A DNA stretch of 64,000 bases from Agitococcus sp. (GTDB taxonomy: Bacteria; Pseudomonadota; Gammaproteobacteria; Pseudomonadales; Moraxellaceae), in contig JAUSLJ010000005.1 in NCBI GenBank assembly GCA_030646715.1, positions 248,001 to 312,000 on the forward strand, written 5' to 3'. The position numbers were made by a program, and so were the translations under genes. Under the pieces are notes generated by a model, which was not told the origin of the DNA, did not search any database, and saw only the letters and a program-made list of their open reading frames with translations. Positions within the stretch are counted from its first letter, which is position 1. Each line of letters starts with the position of its first letter. Below, piece by piece: positions 1-7,589 of this stretch.

Positions 1-218
1 CATTAGCAACAGTGCAAGCAGGTGCGGGCGGCGAGATCCAATTGACAGATGGTATTGCCAGTTTACTGGCAACGCAGTGCTTTTATCCTCATCGTTTTAA
101 AGGTACGCGCTACGATTGTGGCAGTAAATTAGGTTATTTACAGGCGAATGTCGCTTTTGGTCTTCGTGATGCCGAAATTGGCACACCTTTTCGAGCATGG
201 TTGCACGATAATAAATAA
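1..218 (+). CDS. galU: UTP-glucose-1-phosphate uridylyltransferase, C-terminal end (partial)
   Basis: This is the last 72 codons of a gene that begins before the window; the open frame continues to the left edge. The residues [12 protein letters not shown], followed by a segment ending in LGY and a basic, Asp-rich tail, match the C-terminal part of bacterial GalU. That enzyme makes UDP-glucose from UTP and glucose-1-phosphate in the cytoplasm, for capsule, LPS and UDP-glucuronate synthesis. The stop lies 14 bases before the preferred pgi start, so the two are probably co-transcribed. An in-frame GTG at position 12 gives the appearance of a small complete gene, but the sequence before it is also GalU-like. 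Only the C-terminus is visible, so activity cannot be judged. Confidence 0.88.
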   Translation, partial: LATVQAGAGGEIQLTDGIASLLATQCFYPHRFKGTRYDCGSKLGYLQANVAFGLRDAEIGTPFRAWLHDNK

Positions 219-232
219 AGCAGGTTATGGAT

Positions 233-1891
233 ATGACGCACAACGTTCCACGTACTGAGTTGTCCGAGTGGTGTTATTTGCAGGGCAAAGCCAAAGCGAT
301 GCAGCAAATGCATCTTCGTGATTTGGCGGATGATACAGAACGAAATCATCAGCTCACCTTTCGAGTGGGTTCTTTGCTGCTGGATTTATCAAAGCAAAAA
401 ATGGATGTTTCTGTTTTGAAGGGATTGGTAAAGCTAGCAGAAGCGGTGAAACTACCCAAAGCGATTGAAGGCTTGTTAAGCGGCGAAACGGTGAATAATA
501 CCGAAAATCGTCCTGCGTTACATACGGCACTAAGATTGCCAGTCACTGCGTCTTTGATATTGAATGGCCAAGATGTGGTTCCTGCGGTGCATGACAGTTT
601 GGCCAAAATGAGTGATGTGGTCACGCGGATACACTCTCGGCAGTGGCGTGGATTTTCAGGGCGAGCGATTACCGATGTCGTCAATATTGGTGTCGGTGGC
701 TCAGATTTAGGGCCTTTTATGGCCTGCCAAGCATTGACCGAGTTTGCGCCAGAGGCGGCTAATCGTCTGCATGTTCATTTCGTTAGTTCAATTGATGGTA
801 CGCAACTCTCTGATTTATTAGGCTCTTTACGCCCAGAAACGACATTGTTTATCCTTTCATCAAAATCGTTTACCACCATTGATACTATGTCAAATGCTCA
901 TACGGCGTTGCAATGGATGCTAAAAGACGGAGTCGATAAAGAGTCAGTTTTAGCACATCATTTTATTGGTATTTCTACCAATACCCAAAAAATGACGGCA
1001 TGGGGAATTCCAGAAAGTAGTCAGATTGTCTTTTGGGAGTGGGTGGGCGGCCGATTTTCGTTGTGGTCAGCCATTGGTTTGCCGATTGCGCTGAAAGTGG
1101 GTATGACTAATTTTTTGTCGATGTTGGCGGGTGCTCATTTTATGGATGAGCATTTCAAAACAGAGCCTTTAGCCACAAACCTACCTGTTCTATTGGGTTT
1201 GGTCGGTGTCTGGAATGCCACTTTTTTGGATATTCACGCCCATTCAATATTGCCTTACGATGGTCGTTTGAAGTTTTTTCCCTCGTATTTAACGCAATTG
1301 GAAATGGAAAGTAACGGTAAGTCAGTTGATAAAAGCGGTAAGCCTGTTGCCTATAATACCTGTCCTGTGTTGTGGGGCGAAGTCGGTTCGAATGCCCAAC
1401 ACGCCTTTTATCAATTGTTACATCAGGGTACGCAAGCAGTTTCCTGTGATTTTATTGCCCCTGTTCGTCGTTATAAAGCCTATCCTGATTCGGGCGAGGC
1501 GCATAAATCGTTGCAGTCGCAACATCAATTAACCTTAGCCAATTGTTTGGCGCAGTCCCGCGTTTTAATGTTGGGTGATGCCAGCACCGACAGTGATGAA
1601 AATACGCCCAACTTTAAACGCTATCGCGGTAATCAACCCTCAACCACCTTATTGTTGGATGAATTAACGCCTTACAGTTTAGGGGCATTGGTAGCACTGT
1701 ATGAGCATAAAGTGTTTGTCATGTCAGTATTGTGGGATGTGAATCCATTTGACCAATGGGGCGTAGAGTTGGGTAAAAAAATAGCCGACAAAATGACGCA
1801 AGCACTAGCTGGGGAGGCTATTGATGGTTTTGATGCATCAACTCAGCATTTGTTAAAAGTGATTGCTGACATTACCGCAGGAGGACAATAA
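233..1891 (+). CDS. pgi: glucose-6-phosphate isomerase
   Basis: It interconverts glucose-6-phosphate and fructose-6-phosphate in the cytoplasm, linking glycolysis to sugar-nucleotide synthesis. The two family signatures are present: VGGRFSLWSAIGL in the middle and NPFDQWGVELGK near the C-terminus. The sugar-phosphate binding segment NIGVGGSDLGP and the segment MESNGKSVDKSG, which holds the catalytic glutamate, are also present. The length of about 552 residues is usual for the bacterial enzyme. An ATG at 227 is also in frame, but the AGG at 222-224 is only two bases from it and eight bases from the ATG at 233, so 233 is preferred. It sits in a tight galU-pgi-ugd-like-pgm run, the arrangement seen at the conserved end of capsule loci in Acinetobacter. 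Confidence 0.93.
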   Translation: MTHNVPRTELSEWCYLQGKAKAMQQMHLRDLADDTERNHQLTFRVGSLLLDLSKQKMDVSVLKGLVKLAEAVKLPKAIEGLLSGETVNNTENRPALHTALRLPVTASLILNGQDVVPAVHDSLAKMSDVVTRIHSRQWRGFSGRAITDVVNIGVGGSDLGPFMACQALTEFAPEAANRLHVHFVSSIDGTQLSDLLGSLRPETTLFILSSKSFTTIDTMSNAHTALQWMLKDGVDKESVLAHHFIGISTNTQKMTAWGIPESSQIVFWEWVGGRFSLWSAIGLPIALKVGMTNFLSMLAGAHFMDEHFKTEPLATNLPVLLGLVGVWNATFLDIHAHSILPYDGRLKFFPSYLTQLEMESNGKSVDKSGKPVAYNTCPVLWGEVGSNAQHAFYQLLHQGTQAVSCDFIAPVRRYKAYPDSGEAHKSLQSQHQLTLANCLAQSRVLMLGDASTDSDENTPNFKRYRGNQPSTTLLLDELTPYSLGALVALYEHKVFVMSVLWDVNPFDQWGVELGKKIADKMTQALAGEAIDGFDASTQHLLKVIADITAGGQ

Positions 1892-1892
1892 C

Positions 1893-3182
1893 ATGAAGTT
1901 ATGTGTACATGGCAATACCTTACCAGCATGGGTGTCTGCGGCCAAGCTGGCTGAAATGGGCAATCAGGTATTAATGCGCAGCGGAGGCTTAAATAACAGT
2001 TTTCATCCTTCGCGTGAGCCTGAGTTATTAACATTGTTAGACGAGCAAAAGCTATCAGGACGTTTGGTGTTGAAGTCCTTCACGGATGCTCTGCCCAAAG
2101 ATATCCATATCCATCTGCTTGCCCTTAATTTGGCATTGTTTGATATCGAACGATTGATTGCTGATATTTTAACGCAGTCAACATCTGATTTACTACTAAT
2201 CGTACATTCGACATTGCCTGTGGGGAGTCTCGATCATTTACAAGCTTTTGCTGATAAAAAATTAGCGCAAATCAACGCAGTGCATCGTGTTTCTGTCGTT
2301 GGTTTTCCGCCCTTTGGCCGTGAAAGTACGGCTTTGGCTGATTTTTCTCGCCCCGCCATGGTGTTGTTAAGCGGTAACGATGATGCCGCGATTCGTTTAA
2401 CCTTAGAGTTGTTACGCCCCTTTGTTCGCAATACAACTCAAGTTATGACCGTGCCACATACGACTGCGGAATTGATTAAGCTCGGTGTTAATGCCATGTT
2501 GGCGACTAGAATCAGCTTTATCAATGAAATGGCAGCGTTAGCTGAAAAGCTGGATGTCGATATTGAGCAAGTGCGTGAAGGTTTAGCGGCTGACCCACGC
2601 ATTGGGGGTGATTATTTACAAGCAGGCTGTGGTTTTGGTGGCCCGAGTTTTTCCAGTGATTTGCTCAGTTATGCCAAAACGATTAAAGAAGAGTTAGATA
2701 CATCAGGTTTAATTGATGCCGTGTTAGCGATTAACGAATCGCAACGCGAAATTCTCTTTAGAAAAATATGGCGGTTTTTTAATGGTCGATTATCAGGCTT
2801 AAATATTGCTATTTGGGGAGCTGCCTTTAAAGCAGGTACGGCCAGTTTAGAAAACTCGGTGGTGCAGCCGTTATTACAGGCTTTGTGGGCGCAAGGTTGT
2901 CGGACATCGGTTTATGATCCGATGGCGGGAGATTCCTTACGTCATCTTTACCGTGATCAACCGTTGTTAACCGTCGTTGATAGTGCCGCGCAAAGTATTG
3001 AAAGCGCAGATGCACTGGTTGTCGTGACGGCATGGGATGAGTTTTGGAGCCCTGATTTTGAGTTGCTCAAAGAAAAATTAGTGCGGCCTGTCATTTTTGA
3101 TGGTCGCAATATGTATGATCCTGATTATATGAAAGCACAGGGTTTTAGATATTTTGCGATTGGTCGTGGCGAGTCGATTTAA
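1893..3182 (+). CDS. UDP-glucose/nucleotide-sugar dehydrogenase-like protein lacking key catalytic residues
   Basis: The overall pattern is that of a UDP-glucose 6-dehydrogenase: an LAEMGN helix after the first strand, STLPVG, the central KLGVNAMLATRISFINE helix and a C-terminal UDP-binding domain. The length of 429 residues is normal. Three hallmark motifs are altered. The N-terminal dinucleotide motif GxGYVG is replaced by GNTLPA (residues 7-12). The PEFLREG segment reads PPFGRES (about 139-145), so its glutamate is proline. The active-site GGSCFPKD reads GGPSFSSD (249-256), so the nucleophilic cysteine is Ser252 and the lysine is also serine. A normal UDP-glucuronate-forming reaction is therefore unlikely. 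The start at ATG 1893 follows a strong GCAGGAGG site. An earlier in-frame start at 1863 lies inside pgi and adds unrelated residues. Its present role is unknown. Confidence 0.82.
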   Translation: MKLCVHGNTLPAWVSAAKLAEMGNQVLMRSGGLNNSFHPSREPELLTLLDEQKLSGRLVLKSFTDALPKDIHIHLLALNLALFDIERLIADILTQSTSDLLLIVHSTLPVGSLDHLQAFADKKLAQINAVHRVSVVGFPPFGRESTALADFSRPAMVLLSGNDDAAIRLTLELLRPFVRNTTQVMTVPHTTAELIKLGVNAMLATRISFINEMAALAEKLDVDIEQVREGLAADPRIGGDYLQAGCGFGGPSFSSDLLSYAKTIKEELDTSGLIDAVLAINESQREILFRKIWRFFNGRLSGLNIAIWGAAFKAGTASLENSVVQPLLQALWAQGCRTSVYDPMAGDSLRHLYRDQPLLTVVDSAAQSIESADALVVVTAWDEFWSPDFELLKEKLVRPVIFDGRNMYDPDYMKAQGFRYFAIGRGESI

Positions 3183-3203
3183 ACGCTTTTTAGGAACAAT
3201 GAC

Positions 3204-4583
3204 ATGAGTCAAATACAAAAGTTACCCGCCTTTAAAGCCTACGATATTCGTGGTCGTATGCCCGAACAGTTAAACGAATTTATGGTGTATTGCATTGGTA
3301 AAGCCTATGCGCGGGTCATGAAGCCGCAAGCGCCGATAGCCGTTGGTCAAGATATTCGTTTATCTAGTAAGTCCTTAAGCCAAGCCTTAATTGCAGGTTT
3401 AAATAGCGAAGGTGTGACGACCGTTGATATCGGTTTGTGTGGCACGGAAATGATTTATTTTACCGCAGGTCAAGACCGCATGGGTGGAGGTATTATGGTG
3501 ACCGCCAGTCATAATCCAGCCGACTATAATGGCTTGAAAATGGTCAAAGAGGGTTCACGTCCGATTAGTAGCGATACGGGTTTAGGTGCGATTGAGCAAG
3601 AAACTATCGCCTTAATGAGTGCGATCTCTGCGCCAGCAGCTTATATCCCCACAGTGAGCTTACATAGTGAGCAAAGTGTTTTGGCGGGTTATATTGCTAA
3701 GTTATTGGCATTGATCGATGTGGCTAATGTGAAACCACTGCATGTGTTAGTGAATGGCGGTAATGGTTGTGCTGGGCCATTTTTTGATGCCTTAGCGCAG
3801 CATTTGCCGTTAAAAGTCACACGGATGAATCACGAGCCAGATGGCACATTTCCCAATGATGTGCCGAATCCGATGTTACTAGAGCAGCAACAACTCACGG
3901 CTAAAGCGGTAGTTGCCGCTGGTGCGGATTTAGGCATTGCGTGGGATGGTGATTTTGACCGTTGTTTCTTTTTTGATGAAAACGGTCGCTTTATTGAAGG
4001 TTATTATTTGGTTGGTTTGTTGGCCGAACAACTACTCAAAAAGTCGCCTAAGTCAGCCATTGTGCATGATCCGCGTTTAGAGTGGAATACCATCGAAAAA
4101 GTACAAGCACTCGGTGGCAAAGCTGTGGTATGTAAGTGTGGTCATTCGTTTATTAAAGATAAAATGCGTGAAGAAGATGCGGTGTATGGCGGTGAAATGT
4201 CAGCACACCATTACTTCCGTGATTTCTTTTATTGCGATAGCGGCATGATTCCGTGGTTGTTGATCATTGAGTTGTTATCACAAGATGGTCGTCCATTTTC
4301 GCAAGTGGTTGATCAATGTATGATGGATTTCCCTTGCAGTGGCGAGATTAACTTTACCATTGCCAATGCCAAAGAAACCTTAGCACGTATTCAAGCGTTT
4401 TATGCGCCTAAAGCATTAGCCATTAGTGATTTAGATGGTGTGTCGATGGAGTTTGCCGATTGGCGTTTTAATGTTCGTAGCTCTAATACTGAGCCTGTCG
4501 TGCGTTTGAATGTTGAAAGTCGTGGTAATGCGACATTGTTGAATGAGAAAGTCGCTGAGTTAAAAACACTCTTGGTTGGTTGA
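3204..4583 (+). CDS. phosphomannomutase/phosphoglucomutase
   Basis: This is an alpha-D-phosphohexomutase that interconverts hexose-6-phosphate and hexose-1-phosphate, supplying glucose-1-phosphate to GalU or mannose-1-phosphate for GDP-mannose. The phosphoserine loop TASHNPADYNG lies near residue 100, the metal-binding DGDFDRC about residue 250, the sugar-binding GGEMSAHH about 330, and the phosphate-binding segment RSSNTEPVVR near the C-terminus. The 459-residue length fits the ManB/CpsG/AlgC group. It is the last gene of the galU block, 21 bases after the dehydrogenase-like gene, and is followed directly by a palindromic repeat. Substrate preference (mannose versus glucose) cannot be told from sequence; Acinetobacter capsule loci label the equivalent gene pgm. 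Confidence 0.9.
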   Translation: MSQIQKLPAFKAYDIRGRMPEQLNEFMVYCIGKAYARVMKPQAPIAVGQDIRLSSKSLSQALIAGLNSEGVTTVDIGLCGTEMIYFTAGQDRMGGGIMVTASHNPADYNGLKMVKEGSRPISSDTGLGAIEQETIALMSAISAPAAYIPTVSLHSEQSVLAGYIAKLLALIDVANVKPLHVLVNGGNGCAGPFFDALAQHLPLKVTRMNHEPDGTFPNDVPNPMLLEQQQLTAKAVVAAGADLGIAWDGDFDRCFFFDENGRFIEGYYLVGLLAEQLLKKSPKSAIVHDPRLEWNTIEKVQALGGKAVVCKCGHSFIKDKMREEDAVYGGEMSAHHYFRDFFYCDSGMIPWLLIIELLSQDGRPFSQVVDQCMMDFPCSGEINFTIANAKETLARIQAFYAPKALAISDLDGVSMEFADWRFNVRSSNTEPVVRLNVESRGNATLLNEKVAELKTLLVG

Positions 4584-4598
4584 GCAGGGCTGTCAAGT

Positions 4599-4687
4599 TC
4601 CCTCCCTTGAAAAGGGGAGGGTTAGGGTGGGGTTCTGCGTCATAGCAAATAACCCCCTCCCGACCTCCCCCTTGTCAGGTGGAGGAG
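4599..4687. repeat. 89-bp palindromic intergenic repeat, copy 1
   Basis: It begins 16 bases after the phosphohexomutase stop and contains two hairpin-forming halves (CCCTCCCTTGAAAAGGGGAGGG and a second C-rich/G-rich half near 4652-4687). A near-identical copy lies in reverse orientation at 39951-40040, differing mainly in the short centre between the halves. No reading frame is associated with it. It may act as a REP/MITE-like element or transcript-end hairpin. Confidence 0.85.
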
Positions 4688-4721
4688 TTACGCATCAAGA
4701 GCTTTTCCCACTCATTGACAG

Positions 4722-6107
4722 TTAAAACTTCGCCAAAAATGGCGCAAGTAACTTCTGTCCATCCACTTGCGCGTCAATCACTGTCATAAAGGTATAAGCA
4801 CCCACAAACTTCCGACTAATAAACATCAGTTCTTTGGGTGGGACACTAAAATGACGGTTGGATGCGGATTTTGCCGCTTTTATCATCACCCGATTATGCA
4901 AATTGCTTTTTGCCCAAATATAACGACCGTCAGCAGTAACCGCTTCGGGCGGCGCATCTTTTAAGTCGGTAAATGGCTCTACCGCTAAAAAGAATAACTC
5001 GCTAATACCATTTTTGACTTCCACAGGCATGGCATCTAAAAAGCTAAAGCCGTGCATAGCCGCTAGCATCATTTCTTTATTACGTGTGACTGATGCTTTG
5101 GTAAAATTACGCGCTAACTCTAATAAGTCTTCAGGAAAGTCCCTGACCGCGCCAAAGTCCAACAAAATAATCTTGTCAGGGACAGTATCACCATCACCCA
5201 AACGGACTAAATAATTACCAAAATTAGGGTCAGTTTGCATTTCACCCCATTCAAAGACTTCACGACAGCAAATCTCTAACGAGGCTTCAGCCAATTTATT
5301 ACGACGTTCTTGCGATAGCGTCATAATGGCATTGCTGTTAATCGGAACGCCATGTTCATAGGACATGGCAATGATATGGGGAGTTGAGTAATCGGGATAG
5401 ATTTTAGGAACGATGTAACGCTCATCATTCTTTAAGTGCTCTTTAAATAAACGCGTGGTTTCCATTTCTTGCGGGTAGTTGACTTCGCGATGCATCATCA
5501 AACGAACTTCATCTAGCCATTCGTCAAACTCTCGTGTTTGTGGCACAACACGGGCAAAACGCATCATCTGCGTCACTAAGCTCAAATCGGAGTCAATGGC
5601 ATCCGCCACACCGGGATATTGAATTTTTAACACTAATTCTGTGCCATCACTCTTACGACGAGCACGATGCACTTGTGCTAAAGAAGCTGCGCCTAGCGGC
5701 TCATGGTCGATAATTAAATCGTTGAAACGTTTCTCACCCAATTGACTTTTAAGGTGTTCTTCAATGGTTGACCATTCTAAGGCAATGGTGTTGTCGTTAA
5801 GTTGGTGAAAGGCGCGAGTGACTTCGTCGGGTAAAAAGTGTTCACCATACAACGCCATCATTTGGCCAATTTTAACAATGCTGCCTTTGAGTTTTCCCAT
5901 CTCATTGACCAGATATTCAGCTTGCTCACCTAAGCTTTGTTTGCGTTTGAGTTCGCGAGTGGCTTCATTGCTAAACATCGTACTGGCACTGCTAGTCGCA
6001 AAACGTGTACCCGCAACAATGCTCGCTTTGGCTAAAGACCAACGACGTTCAAAACCACCTGTTTTTAAATGCTGCAACTTTTGGGATTTTTTCTCGCTCA
6101 TGGGCAT
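4722..6107 (-). CDS. ABC1/UbiB (AarF) family atypical kinase-like protein
   Basis: A protein-kinase-like ABC1 family member of 461 residues. It shows the family's KxGQ motif (KLKGSIVKIGQMM, about residues 72-84), the alanine-rich loop in place of a glycine-rich loop (GAASLAQVH, about 138), the VLKIQYPG lysine segment, the catalytic-loop variant QTDPNFGN (about 291) and ILLDFGAVRD for the metal-binding DFG. The QTDPN form resembles the COQ8/ADCK branch more than classical E. coli UbiB (HADPHPGN type). No transmembrane segment is evident. Relatives support ubiquinone biosynthesis or lipid homeostasis as ATPases; which applies here is not shown. It is transcribed alone, divergent from the acyltransferase at 6272. 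A start two codons further in is equally possible. Confidence 0.85.
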   Translation of the reverse strand: MPMSEKKSQKLQHLKTGGFERRWSLAKASIVAGTRFATSSASTMFSNEATRELKRKQSLGEQAEYLVNEMGKLKGSIVKIGQMMALYGEHFLPDEVTRAFHQLNDNTIALEWSTIEEHLKSQLGEKRFNDLIIDHEPLGAASLAQVHRARRKSDGTELVLKIQYPGVADAIDSDLSLVTQMMRFARVVPQTREFDEWLDEVRLMMHREVNYPQEMETTRLFKEHLKNDERYIVPKIYPDYSTPHIIAMSYEHGVPINSNAIMTLSQERRNKLAEASLEICCREVFEWGEMQTDPNFGNYLVRLGDGDTVPDKIILLDFGAVRDFPEDLLELARNFTKASVTRNKEMMLAAMHGFSFLDAMPVEVKNGISELFFLAVEPFTDLKDAPPEAVTADGRYIWAKSNLHNRVMIKAAKSASNRHFSVPPKELMFISRKFVGAYTFMTVIDAQVDGQKLLAPFLAKF

Positions 6108-6271
6108 GGGGTTCCAGTGAGAAGCAGAAGCAAAGCAAGAGGGAGCTTAGCTCTACAATGGTAAAATGGGTGACTCAATTGTAACGTAGTTTGTGGGCTT
6201 TGGGCGTAGATTGTCTAACAACTAACAAAAAGAGGTATGATGCGGAATATAGTCGATTATAGAGAAGAAGA

Positions 6272-7096
6272 ATGAATCCTTTAACCTTTAGTCCACCACC
6301 GTTAAGTCGTTTGCAAAAAGCGTTGTTTTTGCAGAAGAAATGGTTTGCGCCTGAGTTCTTTGGTTTGGAAAATGTTGATCGAGCCAAGCCTGCTTTGTAC
6401 GTAGGCAATCACACGCTATATGGCACATTAGATGGGCCATTAATGGTCTTGGGTTTGTATCAACATAATGGTGTGTTTTTACGGTCATTGGGTGATCATA
6501 TTCATTTTCAAATTCCTTTGTGGCGTAACTTGTTATGGGATAATGGTTGTGTGGCGGGAACGCCCGAAAACTGTCAGCAATTAATGCAAGCCAAAGAGCA
6601 TATTTTGGTGTACCCCGGTGGTGGCCGCGAAGTCATGAAAAATGATGGTGAACAATATCAATTAATATGGAAAGAGCGCACAGGCTTTGCGCGGATTGCG
6701 ATGCAACACGGTTATGATATTGTGCCGTTTGCGGCGATTGGTGCGGATGATGCCTTTGATATTCATTATGATGCCAACGATTTTCAACAGTCGGCGGTCG
6801 GTCAGTTATTACAACAATCGGGCATCAGTGATAAGTATTTGCGTGGTGGTGATGCCTTTGCACCGATTACGACAGGCTTGGGTTTATTGCCGAGACCTGA
6901 AAAATTTTATTTTGCTTTTGGCGAAAGAATTAGTACGCAAGATGTGAGTCATGAGGCGGATGATAAGTCGTCACAATGGCAAGTCCGTGAACAGGTTGCT
7001 GCTTCTATTTATGGCTTAATGGAGGACTTATTTGCGATTCGTGAAAAAGACCAAGCAACATGGCCAACATGGCGCAAAAAACTCACCAAGCGTTAA
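6272..7096 (+). CDS. lysophospholipid/diacylglycerol acyltransferase-like protein (LPLAT superfamily)
   Basis: A 274-residue membrane-associated acyltransferase-like protein. The block GNHTLYGTLDGP (about residues 45-56) supplies the His...Asp acyltransferase motif, and YPGGGREVMK (about 112) is the second conserved block, typical of the MGAT/DGAT2/TMEM68-like branch. FAAIGADDAFD lies in the usual third block. This family transfers fatty-acyl groups to lysophospholipids or glycerides; the actual acceptor here is unknown. The small DUF1244 gene starts 21 bases downstream, suggesting co-transcription. It has a weak upstream ribosome-binding sequence (GAGAAGAAG just before the ATG). Confidence 0.8.
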   Translation: MNPLTFSPPPLSRLQKALFLQKKWFAPEFFGLENVDRAKPALYVGNHTLYGTLDGPLMVLGLYQHNGVFLRSLGDHIHFQIPLWRNLLWDNGCVAGTPENCQQLMQAKEHILVYPGGGREVMKNDGEQYQLIWKERTGFARIAMQHGYDIVPFAAIGADDAFDIHYDANDFQQSAVGQLLQQSGISDKYLRGGDAFAPITTGLGLLPRPEKFYFAFGERISTQDVSHEADDKSSQWQVREQVAASIYGLMEDLFAIREKDQATWPTWRKKLTKR

Positions 7097-7117
7097 TTGT
7101 TAGGATTGAAAGAAAAA

Positions 7118-7375
7118 ATGACAGAGACCATTGATCAAGCAACACAAACAGAACTCGAAGCTGCTGCATTTCGCCGTTTAGTGGCGCATTTACAGGAGCG
7201 CACCGATACACAAAATATTGATCTGATGAATTTGGCGGGCTTTTGCCGTAATTGTTTGGCGAAATGGTATAAAGCCGCCGCCGAAGACAAAGGTTTAGTC
7301 GTTGATCACGACCAAGCACGTGAACATATTTATGGTATGCCATACAACGAATGGAAAGAAAAATATCAAAAATAG
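7118..7375 (+). CDS. DUF1244 family small protein
   Basis: An 85-residue protein matching the DUF1244 family, with the core segments FRRLVAHLQERTD, NLAGFCRNCLAKWY and the C-terminal YGMPYNEWKEKYQ. The FCRNCL cysteine pair is a family hallmark. The family is widespread in proteobacteria and has no assigned biochemical role that I can state. A TTG at 7097 is also in frame, but the ATG at 7118 begins the conserved part of the protein. It follows the acyltransferase closely and is followed by a CTTCGACTCCGCTCAG inverted repeat that could end the transcript. Confidence 0.85.
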   Translation: MTETIDQATQTELEAAAFRRLVAHLQERTDTQNIDLMNLAGFCRNCLAKWYKAAAEDKGLVVDHDQAREHIYGMPYNEWKEKYQK

Positions 7376-7404
7376 GGCTTGTTGGATATTGGTTTAAAGA
7401 AACC

Positions 7405-7453
7405 CTTCGACTCCGCTCAGGGCTAATTTTTCGCTGGCTGAGCGGAGTCGAAG
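7405..7453. repeat. inverted repeat, CTTCGACTCCGCTCAG arms
   Basis: Two perfect 16-base arms (7405-7420 and 7438-7453) flank a 17-base AT-rich centre. A close relative lies at 25894-25943 and a looser one at 34631-34692. It lies downstream of the DUF1244 gene and may double as a transcript-end hairpin, though there is no run of T after it. Confidence 0.85.
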
Positions 7454-7523
7454 CCATCTTTCCTGTAAAACACTAAAGGTCTTGATATTTGCCGCCATAA
7501 CACCATTTGTTTGTCAGTAAAAA

Positions 7524-7552
7524 CTGACAGGCTAGACAAAATCCGCTAAAAT
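7524..7552 (+). promoter_or_regulatory. predicted sigma70 promoter of the GAPDH gene
   Basis: CTGACA (7524-7529) and TAAAAT (7547-7552) are separated by exactly 17 bases, a good sigma70 match. Transcription would begin near 7560, just before the AGAGGA ribosome-binding site at 7577-7582. This supports the GTG at 7590 as the start codon, because the ATG at 7551 would lie inside the -10 box. Confidence 0.6.
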
Positions 7553-7589
7553 GCGCGCCACTTTAATCATCGAACCAGAGGACACCGTT

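Noticed and set aside
12-218. Complete small gene starting at GTG 12
   Set aside because: Codons before position 12 are open and also GalU-like, so this is the end of a truncated galU rather than a small gene.
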